Shown: one piece after another, positions 1 to 9,194 of the stretch | Position numbering within the stretch: position 1 is the stretch's first letter | How the letters are laid out: each line of letters begins with the position of its first letter | Source: Glutamicibacter creatinolyticus | GTDB taxonomy: Bacteria > Actinomycetota > Actinomycetes > Actinomycetales > Micrococcaceae | Length of the DNA stretch: 64,000 nucleotides | Direction of reading: 5' to 3' | Assembly: GCF_006094275.1 (NCBI RefSeq) | Contig: NZ_CP034412.1 | Location: 2,852,001-2,916,000, forward strand | The notes under the pieces: generated by a model | Databases searched by the model: none | Seen by the model: the letters and a program-made list of their open reading frames with translations, nothing else | Told to the model about the DNA's origin: nothing | Made by a program: the position numbers and the translations under genes

Positions 1-560
1 TGGCCATGATCACCGGGGACGCCCAGCAGGTGGCGGACGCGGTCGCGGCCGAACTGCAGATCGATGAGGTGTTTGCCAACGTGCTGCCGGAGGACAAGGA
101 CAGCAAGGTGGTTGAGCTGCAGCGCCGCGGCAAGTCGGTGGCGATGGTCGGTGACGGGGTGAACGACGCCCCGGCCCTGGCCCGCGCCGAGGTGGGCATC
201 GCCATTGGCGCCGGCACCGACGTGGCCATGGAATCGGCCGGGGTGGTGCTGGCCGGCAACGACCCGCGCGCCGTGGTCTCGATGATTGAGCTCTCCCGCG
301 CCAGCTACCGCAAGATGCTGCAGAACCTGGCTTGGGCGACCGGCTACAACGTGGTGGCGGTGCCGCTGGCCGCCGGCGTGTTGGCCCCGATTGGCTTCGT
401 GCTCTCCCCGGCGGTGGGTGCGGTGCTGATGTCGCTGTCCACCATTGTGGTGGCGCTGAACGCCCAGCTGCTGCGCCGCGTGGAGCTGGACCCGCATAAG
501 CTGGCCGGGACGGCAGGCCGGACCCCGCAGCGGGAGCCGGCCACGGCCGGGCAGCGCTAG
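1..560 (+). CDS. Copper/silver P1B-3-type ATPase, C-terminal part (gene begins before the window)
   Basis: This is the last ~185 residues of a heavy-metal-exporting P-type ATPase of the inner membrane. The reading frame is open to the window edge, so the phosphorylation domain and CPx helix lie upstream. The hinge motif [12 protein letters not shown] is present (residues ~47-58 from the first visible Met). The last two membrane helices read GYNVVAVP and then P-x6-MSLST-x5-N. From memory these are the TM7/TM8 signatures of the P1B-3 (CopB-like) group, unlike the MxxSS of the CopA at 46656-49133. A basic/Pro-rich tail of ~25 residues ends the protein. Transport direction and metal are inferred from the motifs only. 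Confidence 0.9.
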   Translation, partial: AMITGDAQQVADAVAAELQIDEVFANVLPEDKDSKVVELQRRGKSVAMVGDGVNDAPALARAEVGIAIGAGTDVAMESAGVVLAGNDPRAVVSMIELSRASYRKMLQNLAWATGYNVVAVPLAAGVLAPIGFVLSPAVGAVLMSLSTIVVALNAQLLRRVELDPHKLAGTAGRTPQREPATAGQR

Positions 561-638
561 CAGCCTCGCCCCCACCGGCCCCAAGCGCCCCGGCGGCAAC
601 CCGGGCAGGGAGCCGGTCCCCCGCGAATCGAGGCGCAA

Positions 639-682
639 GCGGCGGTGGCCGGTGTCCTGCGCCAGACACCGTCCACCGCCGC
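639..682. terminator. GC-rich 18-bp stem-loop after the CopB-type ATPase
   Basis: Arms 639-656 and 665-682 are complementary with a single mismatch and enclose an 8-nt loop. There is no T-tract. It lies in the 224-bp gap between the ATPase and the TetR gene, where no other feature is visible. It probably ends or attenuates transcription from the left. Confidence 0.5.
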
Positions 683-784
683 CTGGTCCCCGGTTGCCTT
701 CCCCGTGACCGGCAACACACGAAGGGCTGCCCAACGCCCGGGCGCCCCGCAGGCCTCGCGCCGCCCGCTGGCTACACTGGCAGG

Positions 785-1408
785 GTGAGTGATCAAGCAG
801 AACCCGCCAATCCCCCCGCCGTTTCCTCCCCGACCCCGCGCCGCGGTCGTCCCCGGGATGCCGCGCGCGATCAGCAGATCCTCACCTGCGCCCAGCAGGT
901 GCTGGCCGAGCAGGGGTTTGCCCAATTCACCATGGATGAGGTGGCCGCGCGCATCGGCGCCTCGAAGGCCACCGTGTACCGCCGCTGGTCCTCGCGCACC
1001 GAGCTGCTGGCCGCGGCGATCAGCTCCCTGGAATGGAACACCGCGGCCCCGGACACCGGGTCGCTGCGCGAGGACCTGATCCAGCTCACCGCCATCTGGT
1101 TCGCCCAGGATCCGATGCGCGATGCGATCTTCGTGAACCTGTTGGCGGCCCTGCCCAGCGACGAGCAGCTGCACGAGCTGTACATGGCCAATATCGCCAC
1201 CCCGCGGGCGCACCTGGTGCAGACCGTGGTGGAGCAGGCACGGGCCCGCGGGGAGCTGGGCGCGCAGTCCAGCACCCAGTCCACCCGGGGCATCCTGCCG
1301 GCCATGGTCTTCCACCGTCTGGTGGTCGAACGCCGCCCGGTGGACCGCGCCTATGTGGAAAGCGTGGTGGACGAGGTGATCCTGCCGGCGATGCATCACC
1401 AGAAGTAG
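785..1408 (+). CDS. TetR/AcrR family transcriptional regulator
   Basis: A 207-residue one-component repressor with a GTG start. After a ~20-residue Pro-rich leader the TetR DNA-binding domain runs over residues ~27-75, with the helix-turn-helix around EVAARIGASKATVYRRW. The C-terminal ligand-binding domain is all-helical and not assignable to a ligand. The gene is followed, same strand, by a DHA2 drug exporter, and a large palindrome lies between them (1452-1499). The natural reading is that this protein binds that palindrome and releases it when it binds the exporter's substrate. Regulation of its own gene is not evident: no matching palindrome was seen upstream of 785. Confidence 0.9.
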   Translation: MSDQAEPANPPAVSSPTPRRGRPRDAARDQQILTCAQQVLAEQGFAQFTMDEVAARIGASKATVYRRWSSRTELLAAAISSLEWNTAAPDTGSLREDLIQLTAIWFAQDPMRDAIFVNLLAALPSDEQLHELYMANIATPRAHLVQTVVEQARARGELGAQSSTQSTRGILPAMVFHRLVVERRPVDRAYVESVVDEVILPAMHHQK

Positions 1409-1451
1409 CCCCGCCCCCTGGCTGCCGGCGGTGCCGGAGCTCACCCCGCCA

Positions 1452-1499
1452 CCGTATTGCCATTAACGAAACTGCTCAGTATCGTTAATGGCAATGCGG
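1452..1499 (+). promoter_or_regulatory. Palindromic operator overlapping the promoter of the DHA2 exporter
   Basis: Arms 1452-1469 and 1482-1499 are 18 bp long with one mismatch, separated by 12 bp; the core half-site is TTGCCATTAACGA. A promoter-like pair sits inside it: TTGCCA at 1457-1462 and TATCGT at 1480-1485, spaced 17 bp. A repressor bound to both arms would cover both promoter elements. The adjacent TetR protein is the obvious candidate ligand. Confidence 0.7.
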
Positions 1500-1559
1500 T
1501 GCCCGCTGCAGTGCGCCGCCCCGTATCCACATCCCTTGGCAGGGAACAGATGGCAGGCA

Positions 1560-3068
1560 ATGACTAAAAAACTTCTGGAGAACCGCGAGACCACTCGCAC
1601 CGGCGGCTTCAAGCTCGTCTTCGCCGGACTCATCCTGGCCGTGCTGCTCAACGCACTGGACCAGACGATCGTGGCCACCGCACTGCCGACCATGGTCGGT
1701 GAACTGCACGGATTCGACCAGCTGGCCTGGGTGATCACCGCCTACGTGCTGGCCTCCACCATTGGGCTGCCGATCTACGGCAAGCTCGGCGACCAGTTCG
1801 GGCGCAAGCCGGTGTTCGTCTTCGCGATCGCGGTCTTCCTGGCCGGCTCGGTGCTCAGCGGGATGGCCGGATCCATGCCGCTGCTGATCGCCTTCCGCGC
1901 CCTGCAGGGCCTGGGCGGCGGCGGGCTGATGATCGGCGCGCAGGGCATCATCGCGGACCTGGTCCCGCCGCGGGACCGCGGCAAGTACATGGGCCTGCTG
2001 GGGGCCGCGTTCGCGGTCGCCTCGATCAGCGGGCCGCTGCTGGGCGGAATCATCACCGAGGCGTGGGGCTGGCGCTGGATCTTCTACATCAACCTGCCGT
2101 TGGGCGCGATCGCACTGGGCTTCATCCTCAAGTACCTGCACGTGCCCGGCACCCCGCGGCGCACCGGAACCCTGGACTACGCCGGCATGGTGCTGCTGAG
2201 CATCGCCTCGGTGCTGGTGGTCCTGCTGACCAGCTTCGGCGGCGAGCAGGGCTGGGGCTCCGCGCTGGTGCTGGGGTTGGGCGCGGGCCTGGCGCTGACG
2301 GTCATCGCCTTCGTACTGGTGGAGCGCCGCGCCGCGGCCCCGGTGATGCCCGGCAGCCTGTTCCGCAACGGGCAGGTGCTGCTGGCCACCACCATCGGCG
2401 TGCTGGTGGGCGTGGTCATGTTCGCCACGATTTCCTACCTGCCCACCTACTTCCAGCTGGTCAACGGCGCCAGCGCGGTGATGTCCGGGCTGATGCTGAT
2501 CCCCATGACCCTGGGCAACGTGGTCGGTTCGATGGGCAGCGGCTGGCTGGTCTCCCGCACCGGACGCTACAAGGTCTTCCTGGTCTCCGGGCCGGTGCTG
2601 ATGCTGGGCGGGCTCGCGTTCCTGGGCACCATGGGCGTGGACACCGGCTACCTGTTCGCCGCCACCGGCATGCTGCTGGTGGGCTTCGGAATCGGGGTGA
2701 TGATGCAGAACCTGGTGGTGATTGTCCAGGCGCAGGTGCCGCATCAGCAGCTGGGGGTGGCCACCAGTGCGACCAACTACTTCCGCATGATTGGCGCCTC
2801 GACCGGCATCGCCGTATTCGGTTCGGTGTTCGTCTCCACCTTCACCGGCAACCTGAACGCCTCCGGGGTGCAGCTGGATGCCGCCGGCGGCGGGGTGGGT
2901 TCACTGACCCCCGAGCTGATCGCAGGGCTGCCGCAGCGCAGCCAGGAGTTGGTGGCCCAGGCGGTGGCCGGATCGATGCCGCAGATCTTCCTGATCGGGA
3001 TGTTCCTGGCCGGGGCCGCACTGCTGCTCTCCATGATGATCCGCGAATCCCCGCTCGCCGCCCGGTAG
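1560..3068 (+). CDS. DHA2 family (14-helix) MFS multidrug exporter
   Basis: A 502-residue proton-driven exporter of the EmrB/QacA group. The first helix carries LDQTIVATALPTM, the DHA2 motif D1, and the cytoplasmic loop 2-3 motif GKLGDQFGRKPV follows. About 14 hydrophobic segments can be counted, with a large loop near the C-terminus. The frame is open from 1488, but the ATG at 1560 is preferred. It lies downstream of the promoter/palindrome, and the upstream codons (MAMRCPLQ...) are encoded within the operator. Expression is likely controlled by the TetR protein at 785-1408. The substrate cannot be predicted. Confidence 0.9.
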   Translation: MTKKLLENRETTRTGGFKLVFAGLILAVLLNALDQTIVATALPTMVGELHGFDQLAWVITAYVLASTIGLPIYGKLGDQFGRKPVFVFAIAVFLAGSVLSGMAGSMPLLIAFRALQGLGGGGLMIGAQGIIADLVPPRDRGKYMGLLGAAFAVASISGPLLGGIITEAWGWRWIFYINLPLGAIALGFILKYLHVPGTPRRTGTLDYAGMVLLSIASVLVVLLTSFGGEQGWGSALVLGLGAGLALTVIAFVLVERRAAAPVMPGSLFRNGQVLLATTIGVLVGVVMFATISYLPTYFQLVNGASAVMSGLMLIPMTLGNVVGSMGSGWLVSRTGRYKVFLVSGPVLMLGGLAFLGTMGVDTGYLFAATGMLLVGFGIGVMMQNLVVIVQAQVPHQQLGVATSATNYFRMIGASTGIAVFGSVFVSTFTGNLNASGVQLDAAGGGVGSLTPELIAGLPQRSQELVAQAVAGSMPQIFLIGMFLAGAALLLSMMIRESPLAAR

Positions 3069-3092
3069 CGGAGGATCCGCCAACACGCACAG

Positions 3093-3145
3093 AAGGCCGC
3101 GGGGCGTAGGCAGTGACAAAGTCACTAGCTACGCCCCGCGGCCTT
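3093..3145. terminator. Bidirectional terminator with nested hairpin
   Basis: A perfect 17-bp stem (3093-3109 with 3129-3145) encloses a second 6-bp stem, AGTGAC/GTCACT, with an AAA loop (3112-3126). It lies between the convergent exporter gene and rlmN and should stop transcription from both sides. Confidence 0.85.
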
Positions 3146-3185
3146 CGCGGCAGGCTCGGCCCGCCGTCAAAAAATGTCGAGACGC

Positions 3186-4490
3186 CTAGTCGCCGTCGGC
3201 GGCCAGCTGGCCGCAGGCCCCGTCGATTTCCTTGCCGCGGGTATCGCGCAGGGTGGTGGGCACGCCCAGCTCATCCAGGCGGTGCACGAACTTGGAGGTG
3301 ATGTCCGGTTCGGAGCGGGTCCAGATGGATCCGGGCACCGGGTTCAGCGGGATCGGGTTCACATGCACCCAACCGCGGCCGCGGGCGTTGAGCTTCTTGG
3401 CCAGCAGCTCGGCACGCCACTCGTGGTCGTTCATGTCCTTGATCAGCGCGTATTCAATGGAAACCCGCCGTCCGGTCTTCACGTAGTAGTCGTGCGCGGC
3501 GTCCAGCGCCTCGTCGACCTTCCAACGCGAGTTCACCGGGATCAACTCGTCACGCAGCTCGTCGTCCGGAGCGTGCAGGGACAGGGCGAAGGTGACCGGG
3601 ATGTTTTCATCAGCGAGCTTGCGGATCGCCGGGACCAGCCCAACGGTGGAAACGGTGATGCCGCGCGCGCTCATGCCCAGCCCCTCCGGGGCGTCGGCCA
3701 CCATGCGGTGCACCGCGTTCATGACGCGCTTGTAGTTGGCCAACGGCTCACCCATGCCCATGAAAACGATGTTGCCCACCCGTTCGTCCGGGTGCTTCTG
3801 GCCGCCCAGCCCGCCTTCGGCGATGACGCGGTTGGCCTGGACAATCTGGTCCAGGATTTCCGCGGTGGACATGTTGCGGGTCAGCCCCGCCTGGCCGGTG
3901 GCGCAGAACGGGCAGTTCATGCCGCAACCGCACTGCGAGGAGATGCACAGGGTGATGCGGTTCGGGTAGCGCATCAGCACGGACTCGACCAGCGAGCCGT
4001 CAAACAAACGCCACAGGAACTTGATGGTCTTCCCGTCATCGGTGGTCAGCCGCTTCACCTCGGTGAGCAGGGTCGGGAACATCGCCTCGGCCAGTTCCTC
4101 GCGCCCGTTCTTGGGCAGGTCGCTCATCTTGTCCGGGTCGGTGGTGTAGTGCTGGAAGTAGTGCACCGAGAGCTGCTTGGCGCGGAACGCCGGCAGCCCC
4201 AGTTCCTTCAGCTTCTCCTGGCGTTCGGCCAGGGTGAGGTCCGCCAGGTGGGTCGGCGGCTGGGAGACGCGGCGCTTGGCGGCGAACTGCAGCTGCGGGC
4301 GGCCATCGGCGCCCATCTCCTGCTTCCAGCCTTCGGGGGTGGGCACCACCTGGGTGCGGCCCTCGGCCTTGGCGCGGGACTGCGAGATGCGCAGCTGCTG
4401 GGCGCGCTGGGCCGCGGCCTGCTCCTGGCGCAGGGCCTTGCGTTCAGCCGCGGAAAGTGTGGAAGAGTCGATAGAAGTCATCGTTTCCAT
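3186..4490 (-). CDS. rlmN: 23S rRNA (adenine-2503-C2)-methyltransferase RlmN
   Basis: A radical-SAM enzyme that methylates C2 of A2503 in 23S rRNA, and of A37 in some tRNAs, using a methyl group first carried on a cysteine. The CxxxCxxC iron-sulfur motif is seen as CGMNCPFC, preceded by [11 protein letters not shown]. The C-terminal GACGQL contains the second catalytic cysteine. About 434 residues from the ATG at 4490, including a ~90-residue charged N-terminal extension. The ATG four codons on (4478) is an equally good start, and the frame is open to 4532. It may be independently transcribed: a 57-bp gap separates it from the flavoprotein gene upstream. Confidence 0.95.
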   Translation of the reverse strand: METMTSIDSSTLSAAERKALRQEQAAAQRAQQLRISQSRAKAEGRTQVVPTPEGWKQEMGADGRPQLQFAAKRRVSQPPTHLADLTLAERQEKLKELGLPAFRAKQLSVHYFQHYTTDPDKMSDLPKNGREELAEAMFPTLLTEVKRLTTDDGKTIKFLWRLFDGSLVESVLMRYPNRITLCISSQCGCGMNCPFCATGQAGLTRNMSTAEILDQIVQANRVIAEGGLGGQKHPDERVGNIVFMGMGEPLANYKRVMNAVHRMVADAPEGLGMSARGITVSTVGLVPAIRKLADENIPVTFALSLHAPDDELRDELIPVNSRWKVDEALDAAHDYYVKTGRRVSIEYALIKDMNDHEWRAELLAKKLNARGRGWVHVNPIPLNPVPGSIWTRSEPDITSKFVHRLDELGVPTTLRDTRGKEIDGACGQLAADGD

Positions 4491-4547
4491 TGTTTCATGT
4501 CTTGCCTGGCAATGGGCGGTGAGTTGCCGCACGCCGATGGCGGGCGC

Positions 4548-5723
4548 TCAGCGCCCGGGTGCCCCGGTGCCCTGCGCCCAGCGCATGGTGAAGGTGCGGG
4601 CCACCGCGGTGCGGAAGCGGTCGTTGGCGGCCAGCGCCGTAAAGAGCCGGTCCCGGACCGGGACCAGGGCGGTGGGCAGCGGACGGCCAAGCAGCATGTT
4701 CAGGTGGGCCTGGTATCCGGCCCGGCGGGCGGCGCGCAGCCTCATGCTGCTGAAGTGGTTTAGCTGCTGCGTCGTGGCGCCGGTGGTCAGCAGCCGGGCC
4801 AGCTGCTGCGCGTCCCCCAGCCCCAGGGTCATACCCTGCCCGCCGATCGGGCTGACTTCATGGGCGGCGTCCCCGATCAGTACGGTGCGGCCGTGCACCA
4901 TGCCGGGAACCCGCCGGTTGGCGGTGCAAAAGGTGCTGCGCATGGTGCAGGCGTGTTCCTCCAGCCGCCAGCCGGTGCGTTCGTGGACAATCCGGGGCAG
5001 GTCCCACGGCCCCTCCAGGGCGGCGTGGCGGCCCACGTGCGCCACCCAGCGGCGGCGGTGCTGGGGCAGCGGAAACGATTCGATGATGCCATGCGGGTGC
5101 AGGAAGAGGGCGGCGCTGGGCCCATAGCCGGTGGTGTCCGGGTAGTCGCCCATGGTGTAGGTGTCCGGCAGTGCCCGGCCGGACACCTGTAGGTTCAGGG
5201 CGCGGCGCACCGCAGAATTGGTGCCGTCCGCGCCGATCAGCCAGCGGGACCGCAGCTGCTGCGCGGCGCCCGGCGCACCGGGCGCGTTCTCCTGGCGTAC
5301 CGTGATGCTCAGGTCTCCCTGGCCGTCCTGGCTATGCCCCAGGTAGCCGGTCCCCTCCTGCAGAGCGTGCCGGTCCAGTTCGTGCAGGCGCTGGCGCAGC
5401 AGGGTGACCGTCTGGTTTTGCGGCAGCGACAGGACGTAGCGGTGCGCTCCGCCGATGACCGAGAAATCCAGGGCCCCGATGACCTGGTTGCGGGACAGCC
5501 CGGCCCCGTCACGAATTTTCACGCCCTGGTTGCGGGCGGCCTCCCCGACCCCCAGCCGGTCCAGCACGGCCAGCCCCGGTGGGTGGATGCCGATCGCCCG
5601 GGAGTGCTCTCCCACCCCGCGACGCTCATCGAGCACCCGCACCCGCCACCCGGCCTCGGTGAGCAGGATGGCGGCGGCCAGACCGGTGGGCCCGGCCCCC
5701 ACGATCAGCGCATCAAGCTTCAT
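4548..5723 (-). CDS. FAD-dependent aromatic hydroxylase (PHBH-fold; SrsC-like)
   Basis: A 391-residue class A flavoprotein monooxygenase. It begins MKLDALIVGAGPTGLAAA with the FAD-binding GxGxxG. It has the LIGADGTNSAVRRAL motif (DG motif) at about residue 165 and GDAAHEVSPIGGQG (GD motif) near residue 275. The start at 5723 overlaps the end of the methyltransferase gene by 11 bp; the longer open frame to 6161 is only a shadow of that gene. By position after a type III PKS and a methyltransferase it resembles SrsC of Streptomyces griseus, which hydroxylates methylated alkylresorcinols to quinones. The substrate is inferred from that context. Confidence 0.85.
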   Translation of the reverse strand: MKLDALIVGAGPTGLAAAILLTEAGWRVRVLDERRGVGEHSRAIGIHPPGLAVLDRLGVGEAARNQGVKIRDGAGLSRNQVIGALDFSVIGGAHRYVLSLPQNQTVTLLRQRLHELDRHALQEGTGYLGHSQDGQGDLSITVRQENAPGAPGAAQQLRSRWLIGADGTNSAVRRALNLQVSGRALPDTYTMGDYPDTTGYGPSAALFLHPHGIIESFPLPQHRRRWVAHVGRHAALEGPWDLPRIVHERTGWRLEEHACTMRSTFCTANRRVPGMVHGRTVLIGDAAHEVSPIGGQGMTLGLGDAQQLARLLTTGATTQQLNHFSSMRLRAARRAGYQAHLNMLLGRPLPTALVPVRDRLFTALAANDRFRTAVARTFTMRWAQGTGAPGR

Positions 5724-6423
5724 GGGGCGCTTCGGGCTGGTAGACGGCCAGGTTCCTGAACGGCGCGGCCGTCTCGGCGCGCCAGCCCGCAGGCAGCTGC
5801 CGCGCCAGTTCCACATGGCTGAAGCTGCGCCGGATCGAGGCGAGCCCGTCCCGGCGGATGAAGGAGCTGCCGGCCAGCGGCAGGGTGCCGGCACCGAACA
5901 GGGCCAGGGCCAGCCGGCTGCGGCGGATGTCGGCGTGCAGGGCCAAGTGCCTGGCCAGGCTGGCCGAGTCCTGCCACAGGCCCTGCAGCTGCTGCCCATC
6001 CAGGTGGTGCAGCAGGTGGTTGGAAACCACCACGTCAAAGCGGCCCGGTTCGGCCAGCAGTTCATGGCTGTAGGCCTGGCGGAATTCCAGGGCGCCCGCG
6101 GGCAGATCACGGTGCCCGGCATGCTGCGCCGCGTAGCGGTAGGCCCGTTCATCCGCGTCAATGCCCAGCACCCGGACCTGCAGCCCGTCGGCGTGGGCCC
6201 AGCGGGCCAGGGCGGTGGTGATGTCCCCGCCGCCGCATCCGATGTCCAGGATGCTCGCTGGCCCGCCGGCCGGAAGCAGTGGGCGGATCCGCTGCCGGTA
6301 GAGGGACCGCCACCCGGAGACCACCCGGTTCACCAGCCAGAATTGCCGGTAGGTGCGCTCCAGCAGCTGGGGGTCGCAGTCGGGAAGGTCCATTTGTTCC
6401 AAGGCGTCGGGTTGGCGTCTCAT
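5713..6423 (-). CDS. SAM-dependent methyltransferase (SrsB-like)
   Basis: A 236-residue class I methyltransferase. Motif I is ILDIGCGGGDIT at about residue 60, followed by VLGIDADERAY (acidic motif II) and FDVVVSNHLLHHLD (motif IV region). The ATG at 6421-6423 overlaps the PKS stop codon as ATGA, so the two are probably translationally coupled. The 3' end overlaps the flavoprotein gene by 11 bp. In the srs-type operon this position is held by the O-methyltransferase acting on alkylresorcinols, and that is the inferred role here. A quinone C-methyltransferase is the alternative. Confidence 0.85.
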   Translation of the reverse strand: MRRQPDALEQMDLPDCDPQLLERTYRQFWLVNRVVSGWRSLYRQRIRPLLPAGGPASILDIGCGGGDITTALARWAHADGLQVRVLGIDADERAYRYAAQHAGHRDLPAGALEFRQAYSHELLAEPGRFDVVVSNHLLHHLDGQQLQGLWQDSASLARHLALHADIRRSRLALALFGAGTLPLAGSSFIRRDGLASIRRSFSHVELARQLPAGWRAETAAPFRNLAVYQPEAPHEA

Positions 6424-7571
6424 TCCACCTCGATTTCCCGCTCGGGCAGCAGGGTCATCAACGCGCTTTCCACGGTCAGCCCCGGGCCGAAGGCCATGGA
6501 GCACAATTTCTCCCCCGCGGGATCCGCCTGAGGCAGGTGCCGGTCCATGATGTCCTTTAGGACGAACAGCACGGTGGAACTGGACATGTTCCCGTAATCA
6601 CGCAGCACGTCGCGCGCCGGGGCCAGTTGCCGGTCATCCAGACCCAGCCGTTTTTGGACCTTGTCCAGGATGGAGCGTCCACCGGGATGGATGGCCCAGT
6701 GTTCAATGTCGGTGGCCGCGGAGTCGATCTGCGGGTCGTGGGCCAGCAGCGGGGCCAGCGCGCCGGTGATGTGCTCGTCGATGATGTGCGGGACATAGGT
6801 GCCCAACACCATTTCAAACCCCTCATCGCCGATGTTCCAGGCCATGGATTCCTCCCCCACCGGGGTCAGCACGGTTTCAAAGGCATCCAGCCGCAGCCCC
6901 GGGGCGCCGGTGTCCCGGCCGGTGATCAGCGCGGCCGCCGCGCCGTCCGCGAAGAGCGCTGATCCCATGATGGTGTCCGGGTCGTTGGAGGAATGCACGT
7001 GCAGCGTGCACAGTTCCGCGCACACCACCAGCGCCACCGCGTCCGGGTTCGCCTTGCAGTAGTCGGCCGCCGCCCGCAGGCCCGGGAAGGCCGCGTAGCA
7101 GCCCATGAACCCCAGGTGGTAGCGGCGGGTGGCCGGGTTCAATCCGAGCGCCCGCACAACCTGGTAGTCCGGGCCAGGGTTGTAGAAGCCGGTGCAGGAC
7201 ACGGTGATCAGGTCCGTGACCTGGGAGGGATCCACGTCAGGGCAGGCTTCCAAGGCCTTGCGCGCCGCCTCAATGTACAGCGCCGGCGCCTTGGCGGCGT
7301 ACACCTCGTTGCGGGTGCGGGTGCTGGGGCGGCGCAGCTCATTGGTTTGCCCGTCGTAGAACACCGCTTCACCCTCCACCGGCTTGTCCCGGTCAAACTC
7401 CTCCACCACGGTGTAGCGGGTGTCAATGGCCGCGGAGTCAAAGGAGGTGGAGATCAGCCGCTGTCCCAGCCGGGTCAGCCCGGGCTGGGCGGCAAAGACG
7501 TCACGAACCTCGGGCTGGTGCAGGACAGTGGACGGCACGGCCGTCTGAATGGTTCTAAGCATGACCGACAT
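6420..7571 (-). CDS. Type III polyketide synthase (chalcone/stilbene synthase family)
   Basis: A 383-residue homodimeric ketosynthase that extends an acyl-CoA with malonyl-CoA units and cyclises the chain. All three catalytic residues are present: Cys158 in GFMGCYAAFPGLR, His295 in WAIHPGGRS and Asn328 in YGNMSSST. It heads a tightly overlapping three-gene operon with a methyltransferase and an FAD hydroxylase, the order seen in srsABC for phenolic lipids. The product is therefore likely a long-chain alkylresorcinol or alkylpyrone that is methylated and oxidised, perhaps a membrane phenolic lipid. The start may be the first (7571) or the fourth codon (7562). Confidence 0.93.
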   Translation of the reverse strand: MSVMLRTIQTAVPSTVLHQPEVRDVFAAQPGLTRLGQRLISTSFDSAAIDTRYTVVEEFDRDKPVEGEAVFYDGQTNELRRPSTRTRNEVYAAKAPALYIEAARKALEACPDVDPSQVTDLITVSCTGFYNPGPDYQVVRALGLNPATRRYHLGFMGCYAAFPGLRAAADYCKANPDAVALVVCAELCTLHVHSSNDPDTIMGSALFADGAAAALITGRDTGAPGLRLDAFETVLTPVGEESMAWNIGDEGFEMVLGTYVPHIIDEHITGALAPLLAHDPQIDSAATDIEHWAIHPGGRSILDKVQKRLGLDDRQLAPARDVLRDYGNMSSSTVLFVLKDIMDRHLPQADPAGEKLCSMAFGPGLTVESALMTLLPEREIEVE

Positions 7572-7811
7572 GGGCCGAGCCTATGCGGTGGCTTCGGGGC
7601 GGTAAAGGACGTTCAGCAATTCCCAGTGGATCCGAACCTTCACCCCACACACCTGGCAGCACCTAGCCTCTGCCTCGCCGTGCTGCCGTTGCCGACGGTT
7701 CCCGTGCTGTCCACCCCCAGGGCGTCGACCTCGGCAACTTGGCCACCGCAGCTGAACTGGCCGGTTGAACACATCTCGGCCCGCCTCGGGCACCGGCTGT
7801 CAACCGGGCTT

Positions 7812-8960
7812 TCACCGGCCCGCGTCCGCAGCCTCTTCCTCGGCCTGCAGCTTCTGCATGGTCACCTCCAGCAGCGCCGCCGTGGTGCGGATGAACGCAC
7901 TGATCCAGCCGAACAGCACGGCCACCGCCGCCAGTTCAAAGCCGGTGAGGTTGAAGTAGTCCCAACGGGCCCAGAGCATCATGGACAGCACCAGCCCGCC
8001 CAGGGCGGCCAGGGAAAGCAGGTGGAAGATCGCCGGAAAGCCGGGGAACAGGAAGATGGAGCCGGCCAACAGCACCACCAGGGCGGCGCTGGCCGCCCAC
8101 ACTCCGCTGGCGTGCAGGTCCCCGAGGGTGTTCACCGGCACCACGGCGGCGAGCATCACCCCACCGGCCACGATCAGCAGGCACCAGCGCACCACCTTCG
8201 GCCGGGGCCGGAAGACCCGTGAGAGCCGCTGCCCGCGCACCCGGGCCCGCCGGTCATAGGCCTGGGCCAGCCGGCTGAGGTCCCGCAGCAGGAATTCACT
8301 GAAAGTCGCCAGCACCAGGCCGGTCACGAACAAGGTGGTGTTAAACGCCCAGAAGGAGCGCACCCCGCTGTCGAAGGTGCCCAGGGTGGAGAACATGGTT
8401 TTCCACCAGATCGGGTTCTCGGCCACCAGCATGCTGAGCATGACCCCGGAGACCATGAACCCGCCCAGCACCACCGACAGGGTATGCGAACTGGTGCGGG
8501 CGGTGGCCTCCAGGGAAATGTAGGCGCTCAGCCCCGTCCCGAGCCCCACCATGACACTGCCGGCGAACATGTCCACGGTCAGCCCGAAGAAGGAACGCTG
8601 GATCAGGTAGAAGAAGACGTTCAGGGCCATCACGGCAATCGCGGCGTGCACCAGCAGCAGGGCGAACATGGCGTTCAGCTCCCGCCAGCGCGGCAGTTCG
8701 CACAGCCAGCGCTCCCGCTGCACCAGCAGGTGCCGGAATCCCCAGACGCTGCTGCCGGCCGCGGCAACGCCCCCGGAAATGGCGCCCAACGCCCCCACAG
8801 ACAGCCCGCCGTAGAGGGTGGGTCGACCACCGGCGAAGAGCAGCAGGCCCACGGCCGTGCCCAGCAGCGAGCAAATCAGTCCGGCCCAGAGTGCCTGGCG
8901 CTCAATGTCCAGTTCAACGGCAGGCGAATGGCGGGTATCCGAAGGGCTGAGGGTAGACAC
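7812..8960 (-). CDS. Polytopic membrane protein of unknown function
   Basis: About 382 residues with roughly eight hydrophobic segments and a short basic loop near the middle (DRRARVRGQRLSRVFRPRPK). The C-terminus is charged and Glu/Ala-rich. No family could be named. The frame is open from 9083. The first ~40 codons there look non-coding (Gly/Arg/Ala-rich), so the GTG at 8960 is chosen, though a GAGG abutting it is too close to be an ideal ribosome-binding site. It is 240 bp upstream of the type III PKS on the same strand, and that gap holds no gene. A role in exporting or inserting the phenolic lipid is possible but unsupported. Confidence 0.7.
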   Translation of the reverse strand: MSTLSPSDTRHSPAVELDIERQALWAGLICSLLGTAVGLLLFAGGRPTLYGGLSVGALGAISGGVAAAGSSVWGFRHLLVQRERWLCELPRWRELNAMFALLLVHAAIAVMALNVFFYLIQRSFFGLTVDMFAGSVMVGLGTGLSAYISLEATARTSSHTLSVVLGGFMVSGVMLSMLVAENPIWWKTMFSTLGTFDSGVRSFWAFNTTLFVTGLVLATFSEFLLRDLSRLAQAYDRRARVRGQRLSRVFRPRPKVVRWCLLIVAGGVMLAAVVPVNTLGDLHASGVWAASAALVVLLAGSIFLFPGFPAIFHLLSLAALGGLVLSMMLWARWDYFNLTGFELAAVAVLFGWISAFIRTTAALLEVTMQKLQAEEEAADAGR

Positions 8961-9098
8961 CCCTCTATTGTGGCTTTTTGCCGCCGCGTTTTCATTTTTG
9001 GGTCCAGCCCGGACCGCCACGGCCAGCTCCCGGACCCCTCCCCGGCCCGCCTCGGTGCCCTGCCCGCCGGGGAATGCGGGCAAAACACGGTGGCGGCA

Positions 9099-9128
9099 TT
9101 GACATGGCGCGCGTCACACTGTTGGCTA
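9099..9128 (+). promoter_or_regulatory. Candidate promoter of the acyl-CoA carboxylase operon
   Basis: A perfect TTGACA at 9099-9104 is followed after 18 bp by TGGCTA (9123-9128). It lies 65 bp upstream of the start at 9195, which has the ribosome-binding site GGGAAG at 9183-9188. The -10 element is weak. Confidence 0.4.
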
Positions 9129-9194
9129 GAAGAGTAAATGACCCTTAACTGAAAAGCGGGTCGCTTCTTACCTCCACCCGATGGGAAGTGACTG

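Noticed and set aside
3174-4763. 529-codon plus-strand frame opposite rlmN
   Set aside because: Antisense shadow; it crosses a terminator and two real genes and has no recognisable motif.
5724-6161. N-terminal extension of the flavin hydroxylase
   Set aside because: These codons overlap the methyltransferase out of frame; the GxGxxG start at 5723 is the true beginning.
7581-7793. 70-codon minus-strand frame between PKS and membrane protein
   Set aside because: Composition is non-coding and there is no ribosome-binding site.
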